Assembly (NCBI GenBank): GCA_000434475.1
Contig: FR879478.1
Location: forward strand, 1 to 13,942
Direction of reading: 5' to 3'
DNA length: 13,942 nucleotides
Source: Dialister sp. CAG:486
Lineage (GTDB): Bacteria > Bacillota > Negativicutes > Veillonellales > Dialisteraceae
Of this stretch, positions 1 to 5,750 are shown piece after piece; position 1 is the first letter of the stretch; every line of letters begins with the position of its first letter. Below the pieces are notes generated by a model, which did no database searches, had not been told where the DNA came from, and saw only the letters and a program-made list of their open reading frames with translations. The position numbers and the translations under genes are program-made.

Positions 1-77
1 ATCCTTCGACTCAGTTCTCCTGTTTCAGATAAGCCATTTTTTCACATACGATGTTTTTCTCCGCTCAGGATGACGAA
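1..77 (-). repeat. REP-like GTCATCCTGAGC element, truncated by window edge
   Basis: Read on the minus strand this begins CGTCATCCTGAGCGGAGAAA and ends GAGTCGAAGGAT at base 1. A close relative lies at 5514-5560 (GTCATCCTGAGC, then a shared TCGTATG block), and shorter relatives are at 969-997 and within 7709-7865. No coding potential was seen. It is an interspersed palindromic-type repeat, and its left limit cannot be seen. Confidence 0.55.
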
Positions 78-98
78 ATGCGCCGCACCACCCCCGTT

Positions 99-131
99 GA
101 ACCTATAGAACCTGCTGAACCCTGAACCCTG
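99..131. repeat. degenerate GAACCCT heptamer array
   Basis: Two perfect tandem GAACCCT units preceded by diverged GAACC-containing units. This is the reverse complement of the GGTTCAG heptamer that makes the long array at 7356-7530. It follows an ATGCGCCGCACCA block that also occurs at 4403-4415 next to another heptamer array, so it is probably the remnant of a mosaic repeat. Confidence 0.5.
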
Positions 132-135
132 TAAG

Positions 136-161
136 CGATAGCTCTCCGCTATCGTTTTTTT
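136..161 (+). terminator. intrinsic terminator of an upstream plus-strand gene
   Basis: A 7-bp perfect stem (CGATAGC / GCTATCG) with a 5-nt loop is followed by seven T residues. The T tract is only on the plus strand, so it should end transcription entering from the left of the window. Confidence 0.75.
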
Positions 162-170
162 GTGAAGCAT

Positions 171-199
171 TTGGTACGCGGGTCGTTTTTTGGTACAAT
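171..199 (+). promoter_or_regulatory. sigma-70-type promoter for the YigZ-family gene
   Basis: TTGGTA (171-176), a 17-bp spacer and TACAAT (194-199). The expected start point near 206 leaves a leader of about 57 nt before the ATG at 263. Confidence 0.65.
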
Positions 200-262
200 A
201 GACCCGGTATCATTTTGATCTCCGATCCCATCCCTGACCATTTACACCTACGAGGACCCATC

Positions 263-898
263 ATGCTTATCCCTTACACTGCGCCTGCCGAGCTCTATCG
301 GGAGGACATGGAAATCAAGAAATCGATCTTTATCACGCACATCCTGCCTGTCAACTCGGAAGAGGAAGCACAGCAGGCACTCGCTGATCTCAGAAAGAAA
401 TACAAGGACGCCACGCACAACTGCTACGCATGGCGCATCGGTACAGAGCGCATCCTTGAGAAATCGGGCGATGACGGCGAGCCGCAGGGCACGGCGGGAC
501 ACCCCATGCTCCATGTGCTCCAGATGCGAAAGCTCACGAATGTACTCGCGGTCGTCACCCGCTACTTCGGCGGCATCAAGCTCGGTGCGGGCGGCCTCAC
601 AAGGGCCTACAGCGGCGCGCTCTCCGACGCCGTGAAGGCGGCGCCCATCGTCACCTATACGCCGTATGCCCGCTATACCGTGACCCTCCCCTACACCGCG
701 GTCGGCGGCTTTGAAAATTACATCAAAGACAAGGACATCCGCGTCCTGGACCGTGCCTTCACAGCCGAGGTGCAGGTGACCTTCCTCACCCTTCCCGAAG
801 AAGCGAAGACGCATCTCAAATTCCTGACAGACCTCACAGGCGGGAAAGCCGTCATCGAAGAGGACGGGGAGGAGTATGTGAAGGTGAGAGTATGGTGA
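263..898 (+). CDS. yigZ: YigZ/IMPACT (UPF0029) family protein
   Basis: This 211-residue protein belongs to the YigZ/IMPACT family. Known members have an N-terminal UPF0029 domain and a C-terminal DUF1949 ferredoxin-like domain; their bacterial role is poorly defined, with proposed links to translation or RNA binding. Visible family signatures are THNCYAWRIG (about 53-62), SGDDGEPQGTAG (68-79) and TRYFGGIKLGAGGLTRAYSG (99-118). The length is normal. An in-frame TTG at 215 would add 16 residues, but the ATG at 263 follows GAGGA at 252-256 with 6-nt spacing and fits family starts. It is monocistronic, with its own promoter at 171-199. Its last Trp codon and TGA stop lie inside the first unit of a GGTGACT heptamer array, so a repeat abuts or replaced the original 3' end. 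Confidence 0.92.
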   Translation: MLIPYTAPAELYREDMEIKKSIFITHILPVNSEEEAQQALADLRKKYKDATHNCYAWRIGTERILEKSGDDGEPQGTAGHPMLHVLQMRKLTNVLAVVTRYFGGIKLGAGGLTRAYSGALSDAVKAAPIVTYTPYARYTVTLPYTAVGGFENYIKDKDIRVLDRAFTAEVQVTFLTLPEEAKTHLKFLTDLTGGKAVIEEDGEEYVKVRVW

Positions 899-920
899 CT
901 GGTGACTAGGGACTAGTCAC
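894..920. repeat. GTGACTA-type heptamer array overlapping the yigZ stop codon
   Basis: Units are GGTGACT, GGTGACT, AGGGACT and AGTCAC. The stop codon TGA is part of the first unit. The same unit types recur at 4274-4346, 5658-5692 and 12742-12808. The end of this array can fold back on itself (GTGACTA / TAGTCAC), but no T tract follows. Confidence 0.7.
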
Positions 921-1303
921 GGGGGAACGGTATGAAAGACGATGTGTGGTGATCCACCTTCTTCGCCTGTCATTTCGAGCGATAGCGAGAAATCTTTTTC
1001 ATCGGCAGTGAAACGGTGTATATGCACGTGAGGGGGGAAGGGAAAGTCTGTCACTCCGCGAATACCGGTTGTTTCATACCAGGGAAACGCTGATGATACG
1101 GAGAAGGGATCGCACCTATGAAAATATTTTGAAAATTTTTCAAAGATTTTTCCGCAATGACATCATCTGTCCTATCCATTTGGTATCCTATATACAGAGA
1201 GCTGGATCGCCCAAACTCCTTTTCTAAACTCTCAACTCTCAACTCATTTTGATTTCCCAAGGCGATTCAGTTCTCGCTTTTATGTATGGAAACGGCATGC
1301 CAA
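921..1303. other. non-coding intergenic stretch with repeat fragments
   Basis: No convincing gene. It holds a short REP-like unit at 969-997, an AT-rich near-palindrome around 1127-1146 (TTGAAAATTTTTCAA) and three AACTCTC-type heptamers at 1227-1247. A GATTCAGTTCTC block near 1264 resembles the end of the element at 1-77. Minus-strand reading frame 1051-1260 starts at TTG, has no ribosome binding site and runs through the heptamers, so I do not call it. Confidence 0.5.
969..997 (+). repeat. short REP-like GTCATTTCGAGC palindrome
   Basis: The unit reads GTCATTTCGAGCG, ATAG, CGAGAAATCTTT. Its two halves (ATTTC..GCG and CG..GAAAT) are imperfectly complementary. It is the same type as the right arm of the inverted-repeat element at 7828-7865. 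Confidence 0.6.
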
Positions 1304-1430
1304 GGTCAGCCCATGGGGCGTGCCGTCCCTTGATTGCGTGCGGAAGCCTCGCTTGAATGAGAAATGTGAAATGGTGTTGCGGCACTTAAAAACAGGGAAG
1401 CGCCACGGATCCCTGCTTTCAAACTTTCTC
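1304..1430 (+). repeat. mosaic repeat, copy 1 (degenerate hairpin)
   Basis: The order is an end block (GGTCAGCCCATGGGGCG, TTGATT, GCTTGAATGAG), GAAATGT-type heptamers, a degenerate hairpin (GCGGCAC, 14 nt, GCGCCAC) and the closing block ATCCCTGCTTTCAAACTT. The end block recurs at 13796-13855 on the plus strand and at 4432-4495 on the minus strand. The closing block recurs at 5424-5440 and near 7669-7687. No coding capacity is visible. Confidence 0.65.
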
Positions 1431-1436
1431 TCCCAT

Positions 1437-1482
1437 AAAAAAAGCCCGATGAAAGATCCCCTGTCTTTCATCGGGCTTTTTT
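1437..1482 (-). terminator. strong intrinsic terminator after the 42-codon gene
   Basis: A perfect 14-bp stem (1443-1456 with 1464-1477) with a 7-nt loop, flanked by A7 on the left and T6 on the right, so it works in both directions. The nearest gene it can serve is the minus-strand small gene, whose stop at 1485 lies 3 bp before the T6 tract. Confidence 0.85.
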
Positions 1483-1484
1483 AC

Positions 1485-1613
1485 TTACTCCATGCCGAAA
1501 GGCTCGTTTCCGCCAGCAGGGAGCTTGAAGATCCCTGACCCCCATAAGAAGAGCAAAAAATCCGGTGCGTGCTTTCCCCAGTTATCCAGGAATGCTTCAT
1601 ATAATTTTTCCAT
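1485..1613 (-). CDS. 42-aa protein of unknown function
   Basis: I do not recognise this protein. It begins MEKLYEAFLDNWGKHAPDF, continues with a short hydrophobic patch (LLFLWGSGIF, about 20-29) and ends with a Gly/Pro-rich tail. The hydrophobic run is too short for a confident membrane helix. Reality is supported by context: a GAGGTG ribosome binding site 6 nt before the ATG, an extended -10 promoter upstream (TGCTATGAT near 1715-1723), and a perfect bidirectional terminator directly after the stop. An in-frame ATG nine codons upstream (M-V-K-D-R) is possible but would place the good ribosome binding site inside the gene. It might be a small regulatory or membrane-peripheral protein; a type I toxin is possible but not supported by composition. 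Confidence 0.6.
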   Translation of the reverse strand: MEKLYEAFLDNWGKHAPDFLLFLWGSGIFKLPAGGNEPFGME

Positions 1614-1669
1614 GATCTCCACCTCTCTGTCCTTTACCATACACTCTCTGTATGACCGCACAGGCATCC

Positions 1670-1723
1670 TGCTATGATACGCTCGTGCAGATAAGATACA
1701 TTTCGTTCTGCTTGTATCATAGC
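1670..1723 (-). promoter_or_regulatory. inverted repeat carrying two facing extended -10 boxes
   Basis: TGCTATGATAC at 1670-1680 and its exact reverse complement GTATCATAGCA at 1713-1723 form an 11-bp inverted repeat around 32 bp. Each arm reads TGCTATGAT in its own direction, which is an extended -10 promoter. The minus-strand one suits the 42-aa gene (leader of about 95 nt). The plus-strand one would make an RNA overlapping that leader. Alternatively the arms are an operator. No good -35 boxes are visible. Confidence 0.45.
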
Positions 1724-1726
1724 ATG

Positions 1727-1760
1727 AAAAAAGCGGATGAATCCATCCACAATTCATCCG
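1727..1760 (-). terminator. intrinsic terminator of the pseudouridine synthase gene
   Basis: A 9-bp stem (CGGATGAAT / ATTCATCCG) with a 9-nt loop; on the minus strand one C and then six T residues follow. It lies about 65 bp beyond the stop of the gene at 1826-2725. Confidence 0.8.
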
Positions 1761-1825
1761 TCTTGTGCGTTACCATATATTTATTTTAAAGTGTACCGTA
1801 AAAGGCAATCAGGAAGAAATGCCCA

Positions 1826-2725
1826 TCACTGTCCCCCGAAGTATTTCTTCACAAATCCCACGTCCCCCACGCTCCACCGGGTGCCGGCGAGGTAGGAGAG
1901 GGGCCCGGCCTCTTTCCCGAAGTCGCAGGAGATCTCCGCCGAGCAGAGAAGCTGGCGTTTTTCCTTGTAGCTGCGGTTCGTCGTCTTCACGCCGTACTTG
2001 TCATCGCCCAAAAGCGGATGCCCGACATACGCCATCTGACTGCGGATCTGATGGGTACGGCCGGTGATGAGGCAGCACTTCACGAGCGAAAGACCGCTCC
2101 TGTACGCGAGACGTTCGTACTCTGTGATGGCCGTCTTCGATCCCTTCACAGGTTCGTCCGTGACGAAGACCTGATTCTTTTTCGCATCCTTGAAGATCTG
2201 ATGGGTGAGCGTCCCGTGTCCCGGCTCGATCTTTCCAAGGACGATGGCAAGATAAGACTTGCTGATCTTGCGGTCACGGATGAGACGGCCGAGGAGATCA
2301 CGGATCTCTTCTGTCTTTGCAAAAAGGAGGAGCCCCTCGGTATTGAAATCAATGCGATGCACGGGATAGGCCGCCACGCCGCCCTTCTGCATGAGGGCGG
2401 AAGAGACGCGCGAGAGCATGGTATCCTTTTCCTTCCCCGTGATGTCAAGCGTCAAGACGCCGGCAGGCTTGTAGACGACAAGAAGGTTTTCATCCTCGTA
2501 AAGAATGCGGACGGGACGCACCGCATCGCGCTTCTCCAGCACGAAGGAGCGGACTTCGTCGCCGGCAGAGAGACGGAAGGCCGCCTCCTCCTTTCGGCCA
2601 TTCACTTTGATCTTCTTCGTGCGAAGGGCTTTCATGAAAAAAGCGCGCGGCCAGTGCTTCTGCTCCATCAGAAACTGGTCTAAGCGCTTGCCCTCCTCCG
2701 ATTTTTTGATCGTAAATATTTCCAT
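1826..2725 (-). CDS. RluA-family RNA pseudouridine synthase
   Basis: This 299-residue enzyme converts uridine to pseudouridine in rRNA or tRNA; the exact target position cannot be read from the sequence. An N-terminal S4 RNA-binding domain (about 13-60, beginning RLDQFLMEQ) is followed by the RluA catalytic domain. The signature HRIDFNTEGLLLFAK (123-137) contains the catalytic Asp126; most relatives read HRLD..T.G. Other family marks are VVYKPAGV (83-90) and TGRTHQIRSQMAYVGHPLLG (223-242). The length fits RluC/RluD-type proteins. The start is set by AAGGAG, 6 nt before the ATG. No clear promoter lies in the 66 bp after the small gene at 2792-3046, so the two may be co-transcribed. Confidence 0.93.
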   Translation of the reverse strand: MEIFTIKKSEEGKRLDQFLMEQKHWPRAFFMKALRTKKIKVNGRKEEAAFRLSAGDEVRSFVLEKRDAVRPVRILYEDENLLVVYKPAGVLTLDITGKEKDTMLSRVSSALMQKGGVAAYPVHRIDFNTEGLLLFAKTEEIRDLLGRLIRDRKISKSYLAIVLGKIEPGHGTLTHQIFKDAKKNQVFVTDEPVKGSKTAITEYERLAYRSGLSLVKCCLITGRTHQIRSQMAYVGHPLLGDDKYGVKTTNRSYKEKRQLLCSAEISCDFGKEAGPLSYLAGTRWSVGDVGFVKKYFGGQ

Positions 2726-2791
2726 GATCGTCTCCTTGCACGTCTGAAATGCCGCTTTCAGGCGCTGCGCCTCAAAAGCAGTGATCGGGGG

Positions 2792-3046
2792 TCATACTGA
2801 TGATCCGCCATGGCAGGCAGCCTCTGCCATTTTCCTTATCTCATCCTTGGTGTGTCCGGTCGCGAGCCGCGCCATCGTCTCTATGACTTCTGCTTCATGC
2901 TCGCCCGCGATGTCAAAGGCGCCGCAGAGCAGCTGTGAGTATGAGGTGATCACTTCGCGCCGGCGGTCTTCTTCTATCGCCGCGGAGAGGCGGCCATCTC
3001 TGGTCATCTGTATTTTCATGGTGATTGAGATTCTTTTCGGTGTCAT
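2792..3046 (-). CDS. 84-aa protein of unknown function
   Basis: I do not recognise this protein. It starts MTPKRISITMKIQMTRDGRL and has a mixed-charge, probably helical body with an ETMARLATGHTKDEIRKMAE segment near the C-terminus; no membrane segment is visible. The ATG at 3046 is chosen because AGGAGGG lies 4 nt upstream; an in-frame ATG 13 codons earlier lacks a comparable site. A weak promoter (TAGCCA, 18 bp, TACTAT) could lie around 3062-3091. It is followed after 66 bp by the pseudouridine synthase on the same strand. The region between contains a small imperfect hairpin (AGGCG-CAG-CGCCT) without a T tract, so read-through is plausible. Confidence 0.65.
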   Translation of the reverse strand: MTPKRISITMKIQMTRDGRLSAAIEEDRRREVITSYSQLLCGAFDIAGEHEAEVIETMARLATGHTKDEIRKMAEAACHGGSSV

Positions 3047-3163
3047 AGTCCCTCCTGCATTTCTCTTTATAGTACAGGATGGCAAAGATTTTGGCTAGAG
3101 GCACAGGGGAAAAGCAAGTACCATAGCAGCAAAATGACGGGAAAGTCTTCTATTTCTCTCTGC

Positions 3164-3192
3164 AAGATGCAGCTTATCGCCGGTAAGATGCA
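3164..3192 (+). promoter_or_regulatory. paired AAGATGCA direct repeats
   Basis: AAGATGCA occurs at 3164-3171 and 3185-3192, 21 bp apart (two helical turns), and 36 bp upstream of the -35 box at 3228. The spacing suits an activator or repressor site. This is inference only. Confidence 0.25.
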
Positions 3193-3227
3193 AAGGATAG
3201 ACTGTAAATCATCATAAATATTTTTAA

Positions 3228-3257
3228 TTGGCTATCATTTATAGGTTCTTCTATAAT
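3228..3257 (+). promoter_or_regulatory. promoter of the first tail-anchored paralogue
   Basis: TTGGCT (3228-3233), an 18-bp spacer and a perfect TATAAT (3252-3257). The start point near 3264 gives a leader of about 40 nt and argues against the in-frame upstream TTG at 3228 as a start codon. Confidence 0.75.
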
Positions 3258-3302
3258 GAAATCATGCAAAGCATTCCCTGTTGTGATGAGGGAGGATCCG
3301 CC

Positions 3303-4040
3303 ATGAACAATCTGGACTACTTGGAATATGAAGGCTCGCGGCTTTTAGACTATGCGATGAAAACATACAGTAAAGCTTCCACCGGCTCGCTGGTGAATGA
3401 TATCGAGCGCGCCGTCCTTGCAGGACAGAAAGAATTGTCTCTGGCAGAACAGGATGCGCTACAGTCTCTCTCCTTTGAGTATACCCTGTACCGTCTCTAC
3501 ATTGCTCGCTGCATGATCCGTCACCACAAGAGCGGCTTCGGCTGCACGGATGCTATCCTGAAAGGTCTTTCCAGCACGCTGTCTTCCCTGCCCTCTGCGC
3601 TCAAAATGCTCGCCCTCGAGCATGATCTGAACGGGTCCTACCTGCTTCTTGGCTGCTATGTAGAAAAGCTGACGAAAGCGCATGTGGAAACGATGTTCCA
3701 GTGCTACGCTGCTATTGAAAAAGCCTGCGTCACGGGGGATCGCGAAGCGCGCCTCACCTCTTCCATCGAAAGCTCTCTTTGGGCGATGGCCAAGGAAATC
3801 AACTTCGTCCCAAATCCTTCCCTGCTCCGTCATCTCATGGAAGAAACCCGGGCTTTCATGCGCGCGCTCACTCTCCGTCTATCTGAAATGACGCCGGAGA
3901 GCGTCCATCACAAGGCGCACGGAAAGACGCTCGTCCATACGCACCACTCCGTCTTCTCCCGTGAAAACTATGAACACATCTACCCGTCCCTTACCCTCAT
4001 CGCCGGCATCATGACCGGATTCCTCTTCATGTTCGCCTGA
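3303..4040 (+). CDS. tail-anchored protein of unknown function, paralogue A
   Basis: This 245-residue protein is not one I recognise. It is mostly helical by composition and soluble up to about residue 225. It ends in a single hydrophobic stretch (226-245, IYPSLTLIAGIMTGFLFMFA) that reaches the C-terminus, as in tail-anchored proteins with a cytoplasmic body. No signal peptide is present. It shares blocks with the next plus-strand gene: RLYIA (64-68), the pattern R..RL.S.I.S.L ending in E..N.VP (147-170), and an ET pair (181-182). The start is the ATG after GGAGG with 7-nt spacing. It is monocistronic, with a promoter at 3228-3257 and a terminator at 4072-4121. His residues cluster at 202-215. 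Confidence 0.8.
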   Translation: MNNLDYLEYEGSRLLDYAMKTYSKASTGSLVNDIERAVLAGQKELSLAEQDALQSLSFEYTLYRLYIARCMIRHHKSGFGCTDAILKGLSSTLSSLPSALKMLALEHDLNGSYLLLGCYVEKLTKAHVETMFQCYAAIEKACVTGDREARLTSSIESSLWAMAKEINFVPNPSLLRHLMEETRAFMRALTLRLSEMTPESVHHKAHGKTLVHTHHSVFSRENYEHIYPSLTLIAGIMTGFLFMFA

Positions 4041-4071
4041 CAAGGGATGGGATTCCCCATTCCCTCAAAAT

Positions 4072-4121
4072 AAAAAGGGGCTGTGAAGAAATAAATCCTC
4101 ATTTCTTCACAGCCCCTTTTT
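4072..4121 (+). terminator. strong bidirectional intrinsic terminator
   Basis: A perfect 16-bp stem (4077-4092 with 4101-4116), an 8-nt loop, A5 before and T5 after. It starts about 32 bp after the stop of paralogue A. Confidence 0.9.
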
Positions 4122-4136
4122 ACTTTGCTTTCATTT

Positions 4137-4194
4137 GGTTCAGGGTTCAAGGTTCAGGGTTCAGGGTTCAGGTGGCGGCTTCGCCGCCTTTTTT
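4137..4194 (+). repeat. GGTTCAG x5 array plus GC hairpin with T6
   Basis: Five GGTTCAG units (the second ends in A) at 4137-4171 run into GGCGGC-TTC-GCCGCC (4174-4188) followed by six T residues. The same junction, GGTTCAG then GTGGCGGCTTCGCCGC, occurs at 7530-7546. The hairpin plus T tract could act as a second terminator before the promoter at 4224. Confidence 0.75.
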
Positions 4195-4223
4195 AGAAGA
4201 TGGTATTCTCGTATCACCTTTTC

Positions 4224-4251
4224 TTGTTTCACTCATCGCCTGTGCTATAAT
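4224..4251 (+). promoter_or_regulatory. extended -10 promoter of paralogue B
   Basis: TTGTTT (4224-4229), a 16-bp spacer ending TGC, and perfect TATAAT (4246-4251). The stretch CTGTGCTATAATA is identical to that of the queC promoter at 8751-8763 on the minus strand. Confidence 0.75.
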
Positions 4252-4273
4252 ACAGAAAGGTATCTTGAGGAAC

Positions 4274-4346
4274 GGTGACTAGTGACTTGTGACTGGTAGC
4301 TAGGGATTAGTGGCTAGGGATTAGGGGTGACTAGTGACTGGTAACT
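4274..4346. repeat. GTGACTA/AGGGATT-type heptamer array
   Basis: Ten consecutive seven-base units (GGTGACT, AGTGACT, TGTGACT, GGTAGCT, AGGGATT and so on), one with a 3-nt insertion. It lies inside the presumed 5' leader of paralogue B, just after the promoter. Confidence 0.75.
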
Positions 4347-4351
4347 GAAAT

Positions 4352-4495
4352 GCCATCTTCGGGCATCGCCCTATTTATACTCCGCGGCGCTTCTATATTT
4401 TTATGCGCCGCACCAGCATTCCTAATTCCTCATTCCTCATTCGCGCAAAGTTTTCATTCAGAATCAGTGGACGGAACCGCCCCACGGGCTGACCC
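4352..4495 (-). repeat. mosaic repeat, copy 2
   Basis: On the minus strand the order is end block (GGGTCAGCCCGTGGGGCGG, CTGATTCTGAATGA, GCGAATGAG), GAATGAG/GAATTAG heptamers, hairpin GCGGCGC-N14-GCGCCGC (4384-4411), AT spacer, then GGGCGATGCCCGAAG. Together with the heptamers at 4274-4346 it fills the space between the promoter and ribosome binding site of paralogue B. Confidence 0.7.
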
Positions 4496-4515
4496 TCCAA
4501 GAAAGGAGCCTCGCC

Positions 4516-5289
4516 ATGGATCACTCACAGTACCTCACCAGTATGGGCATCACTCTCTGCCGGCGGGCGCTTTTTTCCTATACCAGCCAGCCGCAGGGAA
4601 GCTACGGACTTCACGTGATCTTCCGAAAATTCGTGAAGGAGAAGAAGATCCTGATGCACGACCGTGATCGGGACAACTGGTGCGCCTTCCTCTCAGACTA
4701 CATCGTCTTTCGCCTCTACATCGCCAAGTATATCCTGAAGGACTATGCGAAAGACTACACCCCGCTCCTTCATATTTTCGAAGGCATCCATCAGATCGAG
4801 AATGCTTTCCCTGCTTTCTTCCGGGAAGAGGCAGACCCGGGGCGTGCGGTCGGCGACCAGTCCTTCCTCCCGCCGGATCTGGATACGCGATACCGAGCAG
4901 AGGAAATGGATCATTTCTACAATATCTTCAATGCGGTATCGACCAAGATGGAAGAAAAGCCGCTGGAACGGAATCAGCGGCTGAAAAGCATCATCACGAG
5001 CTGTCTCACCATCCTTTCCGAAAAGAATCATGTACCGCTCTACACACCGATCTTTTATTTCTTCAGTCAGGAAACGCTCCGCTATGCCCAGTTCCTTGCA
5101 GATTTTTGCAAAGGCCTCATTCCCGATGAGTTCTACGAGGTCATGCACGCCATGCCCTATCAGGCTGTCAAGAAAGAGGAAGATCCCTTCTATACCAGCT
5201 ACCATCTCCCTGCCTGCATCGCCATCTTCGTCTCACTGCTCCTCTTCTTCGTCCTCTGCGAAGGAGGATGGAATGTGGGGCTGAAGTAA
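4516..5289 (+). CDS. tail-anchored protein of unknown function, paralogue B
   Basis: A 257-residue relative of the protein at 3303-4040. Shared blocks are RLYIA (66-70), ER.QRL.S.I.S.L...SE.N.VP (151-174) and an ET pair (186-187). It also ends with a single hydrophobic segment (about 231-248) followed by a short polar tail, so it is predicted tail-anchored with a cytoplasmic body. No catalytic motif is apparent. The start ATG follows AAGGAG with 7-nt spacing. The likely promoter (4224-4251) is about 260 bp upstream, and the leader is made almost wholly of repeat sequence, which suggests insertion between promoter and gene. The stop codon is followed at once by a GAAATGA-type heptamer array; the next plus-strand terminator is at 5711-5750. 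Confidence 0.8.
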   Translation: MDHSQYLTSMGITLCRRALFSYTSQPQGSYGLHVIFRKFVKEKKILMHDRDRDNWCAFLSDYIVFRLYIAKYILKDYAKDYTPLLHIFEGIHQIENAFPAFFREEADPGRAVGDQSFLPPDLDTRYRAEEMDHFYNIFNAVSTKMEEKPLERNQRLKSIITSCLTILSEKNHVPLYTPIFYFFSQETLRYAQFLADFCKGLIPDEFYEVMHAMPYQAVKKEEDPFYTSYHLPACIAIFVSLLLFFVLCEGGWNVGLK

Positions 5290-5440
5290 AAAATGAGAAA
5301 TGTGAAATTAGAAATGAGAAATGGCGGTGGCGGCTTCGCCGCACATATATAGGAGGCGATGCTCGAAGGCCGGAGGGCAGACGTCAGATGACTGATGTCT
5401 AATCCCCAATCCTTGGCTACCCATCCCTGCTTTCAAACTT
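5290..5440 (+). repeat. mosaic repeat with GAAATGA heptamers and GGCGGCTTCGCCGC hairpin
   Basis: Five GAAATGA-type units (5290-5324) begin right after the stop codon of paralogue B. They are followed by GGTGGCGGCTTCGCCGC, an ATATATA spacer and GGCGATGCTCGAAGGCCGG (to 5377), then GATGTCT/AATCCCC-type heptamers and the closing block CATCCCTGCTTTCAAACTT (ends 5440). The core matches 7530-7579 almost base for base, although the heptamers to its left differ completely. Confidence 0.75.
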
Positions 5441-5513
5441 CAACAGGGATGGAGGGGGCGCAAAATACACCGAGCATCCCAATCCCCTTTTATATAAAAA
5501 TTTGCAGCGCATG

Positions 5514-5560
5514 TCGTCATCCTGAGCTGCGGGAAACGTCGTATGCGAGAAATCCGCGTA
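5514..5560 (+). repeat. REP-like GTCATCCTGAGC element
   Basis: It carries GTCATCCTGAGC, then GGGAAAC, TCGTATG, GAGAAAT. The same order is seen on the minus strand of 1-77. The flanking region 5441-5513 shows no recognisable feature. Confidence 0.55.
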
Positions 5561-5600
5561 GAGGAATCCAACAACGACTATCCAACAAAAGCACAGCCAA

Positions 5601-5643
5601 CCCCGCCTCGCTGCGCTCGGCTGCCCCTTCCAAAGGAAGGGGC
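5601..5643 (+). repeat. GCCTCGCTGCGCTCGGC element with GCCCCTTCC hairpin
   Basis: An imperfect palindrome (GCCTCGCTGCGCTCGGC) is followed by a perfect 9-bp stem GCCCCTTCC-AAA-GGAAGGGGC (5623-5643). No T tract follows, so it is a structured interspersed repeat rather than a terminator. Confidence 0.5.
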
Positions 5644-5657
5644 GAGATTGATCATCT

Positions 5658-5692
5658 AATCCCTAGTCACCAGCCACTAGTCACCAGTCACC
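5658..5692. repeat. AGTCACC-type heptamer array
   Basis: Five units: AATCCCT, AGTCACC, AGCCACT, AGTCACC, AGTCACC. This is the complement of the GTGACTA type found at 894-920 and 4274-4346. Confidence 0.7.
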
Positions 5693-5710
5693 AAAATTCC
5701 AAAATCCCAA

Positions 5711-5750
5711 ACAAAAACGGAACCGTTTCTACGAAACGATTCCGCTTTTT
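5711..5750 (-). terminator. terminator of the queD-queE-folE transcript
   Basis: A 12-bp stem with one mismatch (5718-5729 with 5733-5744) and a 3-nt loop, with T5 on both strands. It abuts the folE stop codon at 5751 and can also end plus-strand transcripts from paralogue B. Confidence 0.85.

Noticed and set aside
1051..1260. 69-aa minus-strand frame
   Set aside because: TTG start without ribosome binding site; its N-terminal part is encoded by AACTCTC-type heptamers.
1320..1538. 72-aa plus-strand frame
   Set aside because: It lies in mosaic repeat copy 1 and reads through a perfect terminator into the antisense of the 42-aa gene.
2018..2683. 221-aa frame antisense to the pseudouridine synthase
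   Set aside because: The opposite strand carries an intact RluA-family protein with its catalytic motif.
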